Positions 8,281-17,685 are shown, counted from the stretch's first letter. The stretch is DNA of 57,333 nt from an uncultured Naasia sp. (GCA_913778905.1 CAJYYA010000013.1:1-57333), one strand, 5' to 3'. A program made the numbers and translations. Notes: generated by a model not told the origin, from the sequence alone.

Positions 8281-11200
8281 GTGTCATCAGCAACTCGCCG
8301 TCAGGCGACCTCCACCGCCCGGCGGCTCCTCGGAGCCTTCGTCTCGATCGTCCTCATCGCTGCAGGCGTGGCCGTGCTCCCCGAGGGTGAGTCGGCTTCA
8401 GCAGCTCCCCAGAAGACATGCGAGGACTCCGGCCTCTGTCGGATGACGTTTCAGAGCGGCGGGAAGCTCTTGTTGTCCGACATCGGTAGCACCGACTCGA
8501 TTCGCTTCATCCTCCGCGGTGCGGCCGGGGGGAACAGCGGGAAGGCCCAGGGAGGGCGCGGTGCGGAGGTCGTCTACACCTTCACCCCGGCGACGATGGA
8601 CGCGGGGGCCTTCGTCATCGAGGTAGGTGCTCGTGGCGGCGATGCAAACGGTGGCGGCGGTGGCGGCGGTGGAGCCGGCGGGGGCGGCGCCGGCGGAAAC
8701 GGCGTGGACGGTGGCACGGGCGGCGGCGGTGGAGGCGGCGCCACCTTTTTGAAGGTGAGCGACAACATCCGCGGTCAGAACGCGCGCACGGTCGCCATCG
8801 CGGCGGGCGGTGGCGGAGCCGGCAGCTCCGGGGGAGGCGACGCGAACAGCGACGGCCAAGGCCCGGACGGCTGCGGAGGTCGAGCGTCGGGCGGCGGAGG
8901 CTGCGGAGGGGATTCCGGAAGGCCAGGCGGCGACGCCTCTGGAGGCGCGGGCGGTGCCGGCGCATCGGCACAGCCCTGCACCAAGTACGAATGTCTGTTC
9001 AATGTGTGGGGCGACGCCAAACCTGGTGGAGGCGGAGGCGGTGGTGGACTCACCGGCGGCGGCGGCGGCGGGATCTCGAGGCAGACTGCGAGCTCGAGCG
9101 GCGGCGGGGCCGGGGGCATCAATCTGGGAAACGCGTCCGCGTCCGCCCGTGACGGGTCAATGGTCGTAGTCGAGTGGGTCCCCGGGCCGGTGTCAGCTTC
9201 CCTCACGCTCGATCGTGACGTTGCACCGCCGACCCCGGCCGGTCACTGGGATATGACGGCGACGATAACTCTGAAGTTCCTCGATAAAAGAGTGCCCTCT
9301 TTGGACACGATCCTGGATTCGATCAGTTTGCGTACCAGCGCCGGGAACACCTCCCCCCGACGCTCAGGCATCAACTACGAGGTGAACTACTCGACGGTGA
9401 CGATCACCTATCCGGTGACCCACGAGAATTTCGTCCGCTATCTGCCGTCCGCGGCGTCGATCTCGGCTGAATGGATGCCGTCCGGCTTGCATTCGAATGC
9501 GGTAGCCGTCCAGTTCAGCGACGCCGCAACGGGGCTGGCGGTCGAAACCCCGCAGGGGAGCGTCGCTGCGGGGACCCCGTTCACCGTCACGGCGCGGGTC
9601 ACTCACCCCGCCGCGACTCCCGGCGGGGTGGTCCGCTTCACCGTGGGGTCGCGCGACTCGGTCGAGGTCCCGCTCTCGAGCGGCGTCGCCTCTCTGACGG
9701 TTCCCGGGCTGCCGAGCGGCACCTACCCCGTCTCCGTCGTCTATCCGGGATCCCGAGGAGTTCCGGCAGCGACAGCATCGCCCACGCCCTCGGTCACCGT
9801 GCAGAAGACGACGAGTACCGTCGCGCTCTCCGCTTCGAGTCTGAGCTGGGGAACCACGGGGACTCTCACCGCCAAGGTGCCGGCGGGGGCCCGCGGCAAA
9901 GTACGGTTCAGCGTTCAGACCGCGAGCGGGCCTCGCGATCTCGGTTACACCGTGGCGGGCTCGGACGGGACCGCGGTGCTCTTGACGCCGACAGACCTCG
10001 AGCCGGGCTCTTCGGTCTTCACCGCCTCGTACTCGGGAGACGACTCCTACACGTCCGCTACGACCGATCTCACCGTCACCGTCGGCCTGCTCGCGGTGTC
10101 CATGCAGATGTCCGACGCGGAGATGCGATCCGATGCGACGGGGCGACTCGAGGTGGGATTGACCGAGTCGGCGACCGGATACGTGGACTTCACCGCCGTT
10201 CCGATATCCGGCGGCCGTTCCGTCAACCTGGGAGCCGTCCGCGCCTCCGGCGGGCGGGCGGCCCTCGACGTGACTCCGGGCAAGCTCCCTCTGGGGAGCT
10301 ACCGGGTCACGGCGACCTTCACGGGGGACCCGCACCATGCGACTGCGACAGCTCAGGCGTCGCTCGTGGTGCGTGCACCCGCCGTGCTGAAGACGCTGGT
10401 CCTGACGCCTGCGGCGACTGCCGCCGTCGCGGGTCAGGCGGTCGCTTTCGCGGTGAGCGGGTTCGACACCGAGGGCCGTGTGATGACCGTCTCGTCGGCG
10501 AGCCTCAGCGCGGACGGCGGCACGTGCCAAGCTCTCAGCTGCACCCTCACCGCCGCCGGATCGCAGACCGTGCGGGTGACCTCGGGTGACGTGAGCGGCA
10601 CCACGACCATCCGCGTCCTGCCGGGCGCTCCCGCCCGGGTCGACGTCACGCCCACCTCTGCCGACATCGAGGTGTCCAGTCGCGAGGAGCCGGGCGGAGT
10701 GACCTTCGCACCGCGCGTCTTCGATCAGTGGGGGAACCTCACCGACGCCAGGGTGACGGTCGCCACGCCGTCCGGCTGGTGCGACGGAATGCGCTGCGGC
10801 TCGACCGTAGCGGGCGACAGCACCGTCACCTTCACCGCCGGCGACGCGGTGGCGACGGCGGTGCTCACCGCCGCACCGGGGGCCGCATCGAGTCTGACTC
10901 TGACGCCATCCGCATCGAGCGTGGCCGCCGGTACCCGGTTCAGCGTGACCGCCGAAGCGACCGATCGGTTCGGCAACGTGCTGTCGCCGGACCGGACAGC
11001 CTTCTCCGCGCCCGGTCTCGAGTGCACACGCAAGCCGGACGTCGCCGTCATCCGCTGTACGGGTACGTCAGTGGGGGTGGTCACCGTGAGCGCCTCCCAG
11101 GGTGGGGCGAGCCAGTCGCAGCAGATCACCATCGTCGCGGGAGCGGCGAGCCGGGGCGAGATCACTCCCGCTGCCGCGTCGACGATCGCGGGTGAGCCCG

Positions 11201-13437
11201 TCTCCTTCTCGATGACGACCGCGGACGAATGGGGCAACCCGATCTCCGACACGGTGACTGCGGTGGTGAAGAGCGGGGCCGCGACCTGCGACGGGCTGAA
11301 CTGCTCGAGCACCGTCGCGGGAGAGAGTGTGATCTCGTTCTCCAGCGCAGGCGTCACGAAAGACGCCACCCTGACGGTCGCGCCCGGTCTCGCGTCCCAG
11401 ATCAGTATCGAGGCGCCCACGGGGCCCCTTTCGGCTGGGTCGCCGATCACCTTCGGGGCCGTCGTGGCCGATCGGTTCGGCAACGTGATCGACGGGGCGG
11501 CCATCGTGTTGACCGCGGATCCCGACGGCACCTGCGTCGGCCTCACCTGCACCATCACCCGAGCAGGTGATCACACGGTCACCGCGACCTTCGCCGAGCG
11601 CGACCTCGTGGTCTCGGAGCGGGTCGCCGTGGTCGCGGGACTCGCCACCCGCAGTACCGTCACCCCCTCCACGGCGACGGTCGTCGCAGGCCGGTCCGCG
11701 ACCTTCACGATGACGACGGCGGATCTCTTCGGCAATCCCGTCACCGCTGACGTGACCGCCAGAGTGGAGAGGGGTGCGGCGGTCTGCGACGGCACCAGCT
11801 GTGCGAGCACAGTGGCGGGGGAGAGCACGATCGTCCTCGAGAGCGCGAGTCAGACCCAACGCGTGACGCTGACGGTAGAGCCCGCGACGGCGGCCCGGGC
11901 GACGATCGAACCGACCCGCCCGTCCGAGACCGTCACCGCCGGGCAGCCGGTGCAGTTTCAGGTCAGCGTTCTCGACGAGTTCGGTAACGCTCTGAGCGGA
12001 GCGGGCGTCACCCTGACCGCGAGCCCCGACGGCACCTGCTCGGGGCTGACCTGCACGATGACCCGCGCAGGCGCGCACCTCGTCACCGTTCGCAGCGCGG
12101 ACGGCCCCAGCCAGTCGGTTCCGGTGACCATCGTCGCCGGAGCGATCACTCGCAGTACCGTCACGCCTTCGTCGGCGGCCGTCGTCGCGGGCGAACCGAT
12201 CGCGTTCTCGATGTCGACGACGGACACCTGGGGCAACCCGGTCTCCGAGCCGGTGACCGTCGAGGTGGAGAGCGGGGCCGCGACCTGTGATGGGTTGTCG
12301 TGCTCGAGCACTGTCGCGGGCGAGAGCGTGGTGAAGCTGTCCAGCGCGGGCCAGATCCAGCGCGCGACGGTGACGGTCACAGCCGCCGCTGCGGCAACGG
12401 TCACGCTCGAGCCGGCCACCCCCACTACCTCGGTGATGGCCGGCCGGCCGGTGGAGTACGCGGCGTCCGTTCTGGACCGGTTCGGCAACACGGTGAGCGG
12501 CGCACAGGTGGCCCTGTCGGCGTCGCCGGACGGCACGTGCGACGCCATGGTGTGCACCTTCACCCGAGCCGGCATCCACGCCGTCACCGCATCGACGGGG
12601 AGCACCCCGCAGACGAGCCTCCGGTCCGGTGAGGTCCGTGTCGAAGTGGTCGCCGCGGAGGCGGCCTCCGTGACGGCCGACCTGCCCGAGACGATCGCAG
12701 CGGGTGAGGATCTGGTTCCGACACTGGCTGCAACGGACTCGTTCGGGAACCCGGTCGACGGGGCGACGCTCACCCTCCTTCCCCGCGCGGACGCCGACGC
12801 GCATGCTCGACGGGCCGACGTCGCTGAGCACGGAGCCGAGACCCACGCCCGTCGAGCGGGTGCCGTGGCACGCGCGGCGGTGGCCGACGACCCGGTGGAG
12901 GGTGCCGTCGATTGCACGGCGGGATGCCGCCCGACGGCGGCGGGGAGCTACGACGCGGTTGCTGTCGCGGGAGAGGCATCCGTCAGGCGCACGCTGACGG
13001 TGACCGCCGGTGCGGTGACCGCGCTCTCGGTGACACCGTCCGAGTCCCGAGTGCAGCAGAACGAATTGACGACATTCGAGGTGGACGCAGTCGACGCCTT
13101 CGGGAACGATGCCGGCGCGACGGCGGACACGGTGACGCTCGTCAGCGATCACGTCGACGACGTGGTCCAGCGCTTCACCGTGACGTTCCCGTCCGCGGGT
13201 ACGCGCGTCATCACGGCGCGTCTCGGGGAGGTGACCGCGACCGCATCCGTCGATGTCGCCGCTCCCGCTCCCGAGCCGAGCAGCGGCCCGAACGGCGGAA
13301 GCACGTCCCAGACGGCCGGAGCCGCTCTCGCGGGAACGGGCGTCGAGGCCCCGGCGACGACGGCCGGGGCACTGCTCCTGCTCACCCTCGGAGCGATGCT
13401 CCTGGGTCGTCGTCGGAGGAGGAGGTCGCCGCGCTAG
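8281..13437 (+). CDS. Large cell-wall-anchored Ig-like repeat surface protein (adhesin-like)
   Basis: 1718 residues from GTG 8281. The N-terminus has basic residues and a hydrophobic core (LLGAFVSIVLIAAGVAVL) with likely cleavage near SASAAP (residues 38-43). A glycine-rich domain follows (about 80-295), with runs of GGGGGG. Next come three Bacterial-Ig-type domains with the VRFTV...LPSGTYPVSVVYPG pattern (about 415-700). Eight or more longer Ig modules lie between about 700 and 1660, each with a central (D/T)xxGN motif; most also have a C-x3-C pair such as CDGLSC. The C-terminus has LAGTG, a hydrophobic stretch and RRRRRR, a sortase signal of the LAxTG type. No sortase is in the window. A likely role is surface attachment or matrix; the ligand is unknown. 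It is convergent with the LAL regulator 16 bases away. Confidence 0.85.
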   Translation: MSSATRRQATSTARRLLGAFVSIVLIAAGVAVLPEGESASAAPQKTCEDSGLCRMTFQSGGKLLLSDIGSTDSIRFILRGAAGGNSGKAQGGRGAEVVYTFTPATMDAGAFVIEVGARGGDANGGGGGGGGAGGGGAGGNGVDGGTGGGGGGGATFLKVSDNIRGQNARTVAIAAGGGGAGSSGGGDANSDGQGPDGCGGRASGGGGCGGDSGRPGGDASGGAGGAGASAQPCTKYECLFNVWGDAKPGGGGGGGGLTGGGGGGISRQTASSSGGGAGGINLGNASASARDGSMVVVEWVPGPVSASLTLDRDVAPPTPAGHWDMTATITLKFLDKRVPSLDTILDSISLRTSAGNTSPRRSGINYEVNYSTVTITYPVTHENFVRYLPSAASISAEWMPSGLHSNAVAVQFSDAATGLAVETPQGSVAAGTPFTVTARVTHPAATPGGVVRFTVGSRDSVEVPLSSGVASLTVPGLPSGTYPVSVVYPGSRGVPAATASPTPSVTVQKTTSTVALSASSLSWGTTGTLTAKVPAGARGKVRFSVQTASGPRDLGYTVAGSDGTAVLLTPTDLEPGSSVFTASYSGDDSYTSATTDLTVTVGLLAVSMQMSDAEMRSDATGRLEVGLTESATGYVDFTAVPISGGRSVNLGAVRASGGRAALDVTPGKLPLGSYRVTATFTGDPHHATATAQASLVVRAPAVLKTLVLTPAATAAVAGQAVAFAVSGFDTEGRVMTVSSASLSADGGTCQALSCTLTAAGSQTVRVTSGDVSGTTTIRVLPGAPARVDVTPTSADIEVSSREEPGGVTFAPRVFDQWGNLTDARVTVATPSGWCDGMRCGSTVAGDSTVTFTAGDAVATAVLTAAPGAASSLTLTPSASSVAAGTRFSVTAEATDRFGNVLSPDRTAFSAPGLECTRKPDVAVIRCTGTSVGVVTVSASQGGASQSQQITIVAGAASRGEITPAAASTIAGEPVSFSMTTADEWGNPISDTVTAVVKSGAATCDGLNCSSTVAGESVISFSSAGVTKDATLTVAPGLASQISIEAPTGPLSAGSPITFGAVVADRFGNVIDGAAIVLTADPDGTCVGLTCTITRAGDHTVTATFAERDLVVSERVAVVAGLATRSTVTPSTATVVAGRSATFTMTTADLFGNPVTADVTARVERGAAVCDGTSCASTVAGESTIVLESASQTQRVTLTVEPATAARATIEPTRPSETVTAGQPVQFQVSVLDEFGNALSGAGVTLTASPDGTCSGLTCTMTRAGAHLVTVRSADGPSQSVPVTIVAGAITRSTVTPSSAAVVAGEPIAFSMSTTDTWGNPVSEPVTVEVESGAATCDGLSCSSTVAGESVVKLSSAGQIQRATVTVTAAAAATVTLEPATPTTSVMAGRPVEYAASVLDRFGNTVSGAQVALSASPDGTCDAMVCTFTRAGIHAVTASTGSTPQTSLRSGEVRVEVVAAEAASVTADLPETIAAGEDLVPTLAATDSFGNPVDGATLTLLPRADADAHARRADVAEHGAETHARRAGAVARAAVADDPVEGAVDCTAGCRPTAAGSYDAVAVAGEASVRRTLTVTAGAVTALSVTPSESRVQQNELTTFEVDAVDAFGNDAGATADTVTLVSDHVDDVVQRFTVTFPSAGTRVITARLGEVTATASVDVAAPAPEPSSGPNGGSTSQTAGAALAGTGVEAPATTAGALLLLTLGAMLLGRRRRRRSPR
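11143..12657 (+). repeat. Alternating A-B Ig-module array inside the surface protein (three dimers)
   Basis: Six tandem modules of about 83 residues alternate between two types. Type A starts near 11143, 11641 and 12142. It has xTxSxAxxxAGxxxxFxMxT(A/T)Dxx GNP and the motif STVAGES after CDGxxC. Type B starts near 11390, 11887 and 12389. It has (V/A)xDxFGNxxxGA, DPDGTC or SPDGTC, and C-T-x-TRAG. The dimer period is about 500 bases, which points to duplication of an A-B pair and not of single modules. Flanking modules on both sides are more diverged. Confidence 0.8.
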
Positions 13438-13453
13438 GCAGGCGGGTCCTCGG

Positions 13454-16039
13454 TCAGCGAGCCCGGAGCTGTCGCCGCGAGGTGAGGCCCAGGCGACCGA
13501 GGGCCCGGCCCAGGTGATACTCGACGGTCTTGACGGAGACGTGGAGCGCGGCGGCGATCTCCCGATTCGTCAGGCCGTCGGCGGCGAGCGCCACGCAGTC
13601 CCGTTCGCGGTCGGTGAGGATCGCCCATTCGCCCCGCGGCTCCTCCGGCGACGGGTGGGCCCCCATGGTGAGAAGGCGTGCCTGCCGCCGGTCCCGATCG
13701 GCGTCGGCCCTGCGACCGGTCCCGTCGGCCACCGCCGCCCGTGTTCTCAAGGCGAGAGCCGTGGCGAGGGGAGTCGACTCATCGGCGCTGTGGGTCAGCA
13801 CGGTGAGGATGTCGATCGCCTCGGCCTGAGCTCCTCGTGCACCGGCGATGACGGCGCGTGCCCACTCCGGATGTCCGAGGAAGGGCGGCATAGGGGAGGG
13901 GTAGGTGTCGAGGACCTGATCGGCTTCATCCGGCTTCCCCTGCTCGGCGAGCGCGGCGGCGAGCAGCGGGACCCATTGGGTCATCGCGAGGATTCGCGCC
14001 GCATGGTCGAGCGCCCCCTCGGTCAGCGGACGGAGAAAACGGACGGTGTCGGCGTGGCGCCCGCGCGCGGTGGCCACCACGGCTGACGCGATCGCCGCCC
14101 AGCCGATGTTCTGCGCAAGCGGACGCGCGTGTGCGAGCTGCCGAGCCGTCTCAGCATGCGCCGTCCCCTCGTCGAGACGGTCGGCCGCCGCCGCGATGAT
14201 CGCGAGGACGACATGCGCGACGCAGTCGTCGTCCCCGCCGCCCAGCAGACCGGTCAGCTCGAGAACCCGATTCGCGTCGCCGATGGCGTCGCTCCACCGC
14301 CCGGCGGCGAGGGCGGTCAAAGCTCGACCGCACAATGCGAGCTGGACCTGTCCGCCCGTTGCGCTGCTGGCGACGATGACCGAGTCGAAAGCGGCCGTCG
14401 CCGATGCGAGGTCACCGGCGTAGAAGTGCTGCTGAGCGAGCAGGTTGGCGGCGTCGGAGTGCTCGGGACGATGCGGAACGTCGACCAGCATCGGGGCGAG
14501 CGAGGCGCGCGCGCCGTCTGCATCGCCCGCGAACCATCGTCCGTACGCCTGATAGAGACGGATCCGAGCGTCCAGCCCCGTCCCGGTCCAGTGGTCGCCG
14601 GCGGTCACCGTGAGGACGCCCCTCACATCTCCGACCCCCCACGAAGCAGTCGCGGCCACGGCGGACAGCAACCGGTCGAAAGACGGGCGGGGCATGAAGT
14701 CGTCCCCCGGCGGCGGAAGGTGCGCGGTCCGGCCGAGCCGTGCAGCTGCTGCAGCGTACTCGCCGCTGAGGACTTCGACCGCGGCCAGGGCGACCTCTCG
14801 GACGCGTCCGTCGAGCTTCTTCTCAAGGGAGGGACGCAGCGATCGGGCGGCTTCGCCATCCGTTGCGAGGAGCGCCACGGAGACGGCGTCGACGAGACGG
14901 CGCCGACGAAGCTCGGGTGCCGGAGTCGCACGGGCGGCGGCGCTGAGGAGTCCGACGGCCTCGGAGTAGCGCCCGGAGCGGCTGAGCGTCTCCGCGCGAT
15001 CCTCGAACTCGACGGCCACCGATTCGTCGGGACCCTCCATCGCCGCCAGGAGGTACCCGAGTCGTGTTTCTCCGACGGCGCGAGCGGCGAGCGCGGCGTG
15101 AGCGGTGCGTCTCGTCTGCGCAGGGATCCCGGATCTGAGCAGCTCCCGCATCGGTGCGAAGTCGATCGACAGGCGTGTGTCAGCGCCGTCAATGGCCCGG
15201 AGGTGAGGCGCCGAACGGGCATCGTCGATCGACACGTCCCAGCCCAGCGTCTCCGCCGTCGCGAGGAGGTCGGCCGTCGTCAGATCCCCGTCGGCCAGTG
15301 CGACCAGATCGAGAGCTCGCCGGCCCTGCGAGGACAGGAGAGCCAGGTCGGCTGCCATTCGACTTCGGAACGAGTCCGGCAGGGGGAGGGGGCTCGTCAT
15401 ACCCGACCGCAGTGCGTCCCGGTCGGCCTCGATGACGCTCATGAGATGGAGCGGCACTCCCGCGGTGAGTTCGGACAGTCGGGCGACGGTGGGACGGGGG
15501 ATGTCGGTGAGCCCGTGCTCGTGGAGCAGCTCAGCGGTCTGCGCCAGATCGAAAGGACGCACCTGCACGATCGCTCCGCCGTTCCCGCTCGCCTCTCGGC
15601 GCCCGAGCGACGAGGCCGTGCGGCTCTCCGCCGTCTTCGCTACGACGACGACCAGGATCGCCGATCCCCGCACGCCCCGGACCACCGTCTGAAGGGCGGC
15701 GGAAGAGCGTTCGTCGAGCCAGTGCGAGTCGTCGACGGCGACGCATACCGGACCGAGCGCGGCGAGGCGCCGTAACTCCGCGATGACGGGAGCCACGTCG
15801 GCGGGGACCCCGAGGAGAGCGCCCAAGGCTTCGAACCACGCGCCCGGCGTCTGCGCGTCGGTTTCGAGTCCGTCGCAACGGATGACGGTGAAGTCGGAGA
15901 GAGCGGCGGTCGCGGTGGCGAGCACCCAGCTCGTGCCCGTCCCCGGCTCGCCCAGGACCACCACGACCCGACTCTCGCCCGATCTCACACGATCGGCGGA
16001 GAGGGCGAGTGGATCGAGCTCCGAGGGACGTGCAACCAT
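13454..16039 (-). CDS. LAL-type LuxR family transcriptional regulator (AAA/STAND ATPase plus HTH)
   Basis: 861 residues. An N-terminal NTPase module: P-loop-like GEPGTGTSW (residues 30-38), in which the Walker A lysine is replaced by Thr, and Walker B VCVAVDDSHWLDE. A long helical, TPR-like middle region follows. The C-terminal LuxR helix-turn-helix reads LTDRERDCVALAADGLTNRE, then AAALHVSVKTVEYHLGRAL. The family usually couples ligand and ATP binding to promoter activation; the missing lysine suggests altered or absent ATP hydrolysis. ATG 16039 is favoured over an upstream ATG at 16084 because TAAAGT ends seven bases before it. It is convergent with the surface-protein gene, and regulation of that gene is a guess from proximity. 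Confidence 0.88.
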   Translation of the reverse strand: MVARPSELDPLALSADRVRSGESRVVVVLGEPGTGTSWVLATATAALSDFTVIRCDGLETDAQTPGAWFEALGALLGVPADVAPVIAELRRLAALGPVCVAVDDSHWLDERSSAALQTVVRGVRGSAILVVVVAKTAESRTASSLGRREASGNGGAIVQVRPFDLAQTAELLHEHGLTDIPRPTVARLSELTAGVPLHLMSVIEADRDALRSGMTSPLPLPDSFRSRMAADLALLSSQGRRALDLVALADGDLTTADLLATAETLGWDVSIDDARSAPHLRAIDGADTRLSIDFAPMRELLRSGIPAQTRRTAHAALAARAVGETRLGYLLAAMEGPDESVAVEFEDRAETLSRSGRYSEAVGLLSAAARATPAPELRRRRLVDAVSVALLATDGEAARSLRPSLEKKLDGRVREVALAAVEVLSGEYAAAAARLGRTAHLPPPGDDFMPRPSFDRLLSAVAATASWGVGDVRGVLTVTAGDHWTGTGLDARIRLYQAYGRWFAGDADGARASLAPMLVDVPHRPEHSDAANLLAQQHFYAGDLASATAAFDSVIVASSATGGQVQLALCGRALTALAAGRWSDAIGDANRVLELTGLLGGGDDDCVAHVVLAIIAAAADRLDEGTAHAETARQLAHARPLAQNIGWAAIASAVVATARGRHADTVRFLRPLTEGALDHAARILAMTQWVPLLAAALAEQGKPDEADQVLDTYPSPMPPFLGHPEWARAVIAGARGAQAEAIDILTVLTHSADESTPLATALALRTRAAVADGTGRRADADRDRRQARLLTMGAHPSPEEPRGEWAILTDRERDCVALAADGLTNREIAAALHVSVKTVEYHLGRALGRLGLTSRRQLRAR

Positions 16040-16046
16040 TGCCCTC

Positions 16047-16052
16047 ACTTTA
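16047..16052 (-). promoter_or_regulatory. Leaderless-type -10 (TAAAGT) of the LAL regulator
   Basis: On the minus strand TAAAGT, then GAGGGCA, then ATG 16039. The GAGGG could instead serve as a ribosome binding site; either reading supports this start. Confidence 0.5.
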
Positions 16053-16111
16053 TGGCCGCACAAGGCATCACTAGGAATGCTCACGAAGCCGTGGTGCCGG
16101 TCGCCGGCCCG

Positions 16112-16996
16112 TCAGAATCGCGAAGCGACCTCGACGAGCGTGTTCTCGCTTCCGGCGTAGATCCCATCCGCACGGGGCCAGTGCGTGACGATCTCGTCGA
16201 AGCCGAGCTCCTCCGCTCGACCGGCCGCGTCCTCGAACGCGTCGACCGAGCTCAGCGAGTAGACGGGCGACGAGTCGAGCGACAGCACCCGATCGATCGG
16301 ACGCCCGGTCTGCTCCTCCGCCTCGCGGGACAGTGCCATGAGCTCGGCGACCTGCGCCCACCACGCCTCGACGGGGGCTCCCGACTCCGCGTCGAATCCG
16401 CCGCCGTTCGTGATCCACGCATCGCCGCGCTCTGCCGCGAAACGAACCCCCTTGGGCCCGTCGGCGGCCAGCAGCAGGGGCAGTCGTGGTCGTTGTGCGG
16501 GCGTCCCGACCATGCGCGCGTGGTCGGCGGTGAAGAATTCGCCCTCGAACGAGATGCCGCCCGCAGTCGCATCGTCCTCGTGTCGGAGCAGGGAGTCGAG
16601 TCCGTCGACGAACTCGACGAAGCGCCGGTGCCGCGCGCCCGGGCTGAGCGGCCCCTGACCCAGGACGGTCGCATCGAAGCCGGTGCCGCCCGATCCGATC
16701 CCGAGCTGGAAGCGACCGCCGGAGATGTCGTCGATCGTGGCGGCCTCCTTCGCGAAGGTGACCGGATGGCGGAAGTTGGGCGAGGCGACGTAGGTGCCGA
16801 GGCGGATCGTCGAGGTCACCATCGCCGCAGCGGTCAGCGTCGGGACAGTCGCATGCCAAGGCTGGTCGGCGAGTGATCGCCATGACAGATGGTCGTAGGT
16901 CCACGCCGTGTCGAAGCCGAGTTCCTCCGCACGACGCCACACATGCTGCGCCTCGGCCCACGGCTGCTGCGGGAGGACGACGATCCCGTGCCTCAT
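16112..16996 (-). CDS. Luciferase-like (LLM) F420/flavin-dependent oxidoreductase
   Basis: 294 residues with the bacterial luciferase-like TIM barrel. Evidence: N-terminal AEELGFDTAWTYDHLSW, the TSTIRLGTYVASPNFRHP strand, KEAATIDDISGGRFQLGIGSGG (the GGR-x-x-LGxGxG cofactor-side motif), and a C-terminal DEIVTHWP strand. In actinobacteria such proteins generally use reduced F420 or FMN; the substrate is unknown. The ATG overlaps the stop of the carbonic anhydrase-like gene by ATGA, so the two are translationally coupled, with this gene second. Confidence 0.85.
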   Translation of the reverse strand: MRHGIVVLPQQPWAEAQHVWRRAEELGFDTAWTYDHLSWRSLADQPWHATVPTLTAAAMVTSTIRLGTYVASPNFRHPVTFAKEAATIDDISGGRFQLGIGSGGTGFDATVLGQGPLSPGARHRRFVEFVDGLDSLLRHEDDATAGGISFEGEFFTADHARMVGTPAQRPRLPLLLAADGPKGVRFAAERGDAWITNGGGFDAESGAPVEAWWAQVAELMALSREAEEQTGRPIDRVLSLDSSPVYSLSSVDAFEDAAGRAEELGFDEIVTHWPRADGIYAGSENTLVEVASRF

Positions 16997-17511
16997 GCGT
17001 GCGCCTCGCGGTGCCGCGCGGTCAGCGTCCGGTAGTTCTCGGCGTTGCGGCGGACGGCCGCGCGCTCGTCGTCCGAGAGCTCGCGGCGGACCTTCGCGGG
17101 TACGCCCGCGACGAGAGAGCCGGCCGGGACGACCGTGCCCTCCAGAACGACGGCGCCGGCGGCGACCAGCGAACCGGTCCCGATGACGGCCCCGTTCAGC
17201 ACGGTCGCGTTCATGCCGATGAGGGAGTCGTCCTCGACGGTGCAGCCGTGCACGACGGCCCCATGCCCGATGCTGACGCCCGTTCCGACACGGGCGGGGA
17301 AGCCGGGGTCTGCATGCAGGACCGCGTTGTCCTGCACGTTGCTACCCGCTCCGATCTCGATGGTCGAGGAGTCCCCGCGCAGCACGGCCCCGTAGAAGAT
17401 GCCGACGCCGTCCTCGAGGGCGACGTCGCCGATGACGGACGCGGTCGGCGCGATGAAGACGCCCGCTCCGACGCGGGGTTCATGCCCGTTGAAGGGGATC
17501 AGGTGTGCCAT
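16993..17511 (-). CDS. Gamma-carbonic anhydrase-like hexapeptide-repeat protein
   Basis: 172 residues forming a left-handed beta helix: hexapeptide-type repeats from ASVIGDVALEDGVGIFYGAV to TGSLVAAGAVVLEG, followed by a C-terminal helix. Metal-site candidates are the His in AVLHADPG and the two in GHGAVVHGC, matching the three-His zinc site of the gamma-CA/YrdA/PaaY group. The RGD in VLRGDSS is also typical of that group. True carbonic anhydrase activity is not certain. It is the first gene of a two-gene unit with the LLM oxidoreductase. A leaderless-type promoter lies directly upstream. Confidence 0.85.
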   Translation of the reverse strand: MAHLIPFNGHEPRVGAGVFIAPTASVIGDVALEDGVGIFYGAVLRGDSSTIEIGAGSNVQDNAVLHADPGFPARVGTGVSIGHGAVVHGCTVEDDSLIGMNATVLNGAVIGTGSLVAAGAVVLEGTVVPAGSLVAGVPAKVRRELSDDERAAVRRNAENYRTLTARHREAHA

Positions 17512-17517
17512 GTCACG

Positions 17518-17523
17518 AAGCTA
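17518..17523 (-). promoter_or_regulatory. Leaderless-type -10 (TAGCTT) of the gamma-CA gene
   Basis: On the minus strand TAGCTT, then CGTGAC, then ATG 17511. Confidence 0.55.
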
Positions 17524-17535
17524 GCCGCCCCGCAC

Positions 17536-17685
17536 TCAACAAATGCAGGACTTCTGTGCGGGATGCAGGAGATGGCGTGCACCTCACGTGCGTCTGCCCC
17601 GATTTCCCGCGCATCTCGGACGGGACATCCTGCATTCGAGCGCGCGGATCCTGCATTCGTCACAGAACTCCTGCATTCGTTCAGC
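17536..17685. repeat. Large imperfect hairpin with five copies of a TGCAGGA unit
   Basis: It fills the gap between the aldo/keto reductase and the gamma-CA gene. The outer arms pair CAACAAATGCAGGACTTCTG (from 17538) with its near complement ending at about 17682. The unit (G/A)ATGCAGGA occurs twice on the left arm (about 17541 and 17562), and its complement TCCTGCATTCG occurs three times on the right (about 17628, 17649 and 17669). There is no T-tract and no ORF. Two other hairpins in the window (28888-28988 and 46296-46396) have the same plan with different sequences. Confidence 0.75.

Noticed and set aside
11068-13152. 694-codon minus-strand frame opposite the surface protein
   Set aside because: It is the antisense of the Ig array, His/Arg-rich, without start signals or known motifs. 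Long antisense frames are expected at this GC content.
16040-16084. Upstream ATG (16084) as the start of the LAL regulator
   Set aside because: No SD, and the TAAAGT -10 at 16047-16052 would place transcription downstream of it.
17536-17685. CRISPR-like array from repeated TCCTGCATTCG units
   Set aside because: The units are only about 10 bases, unevenly spaced and arranged as an inverted repeat. There are no cas genes.
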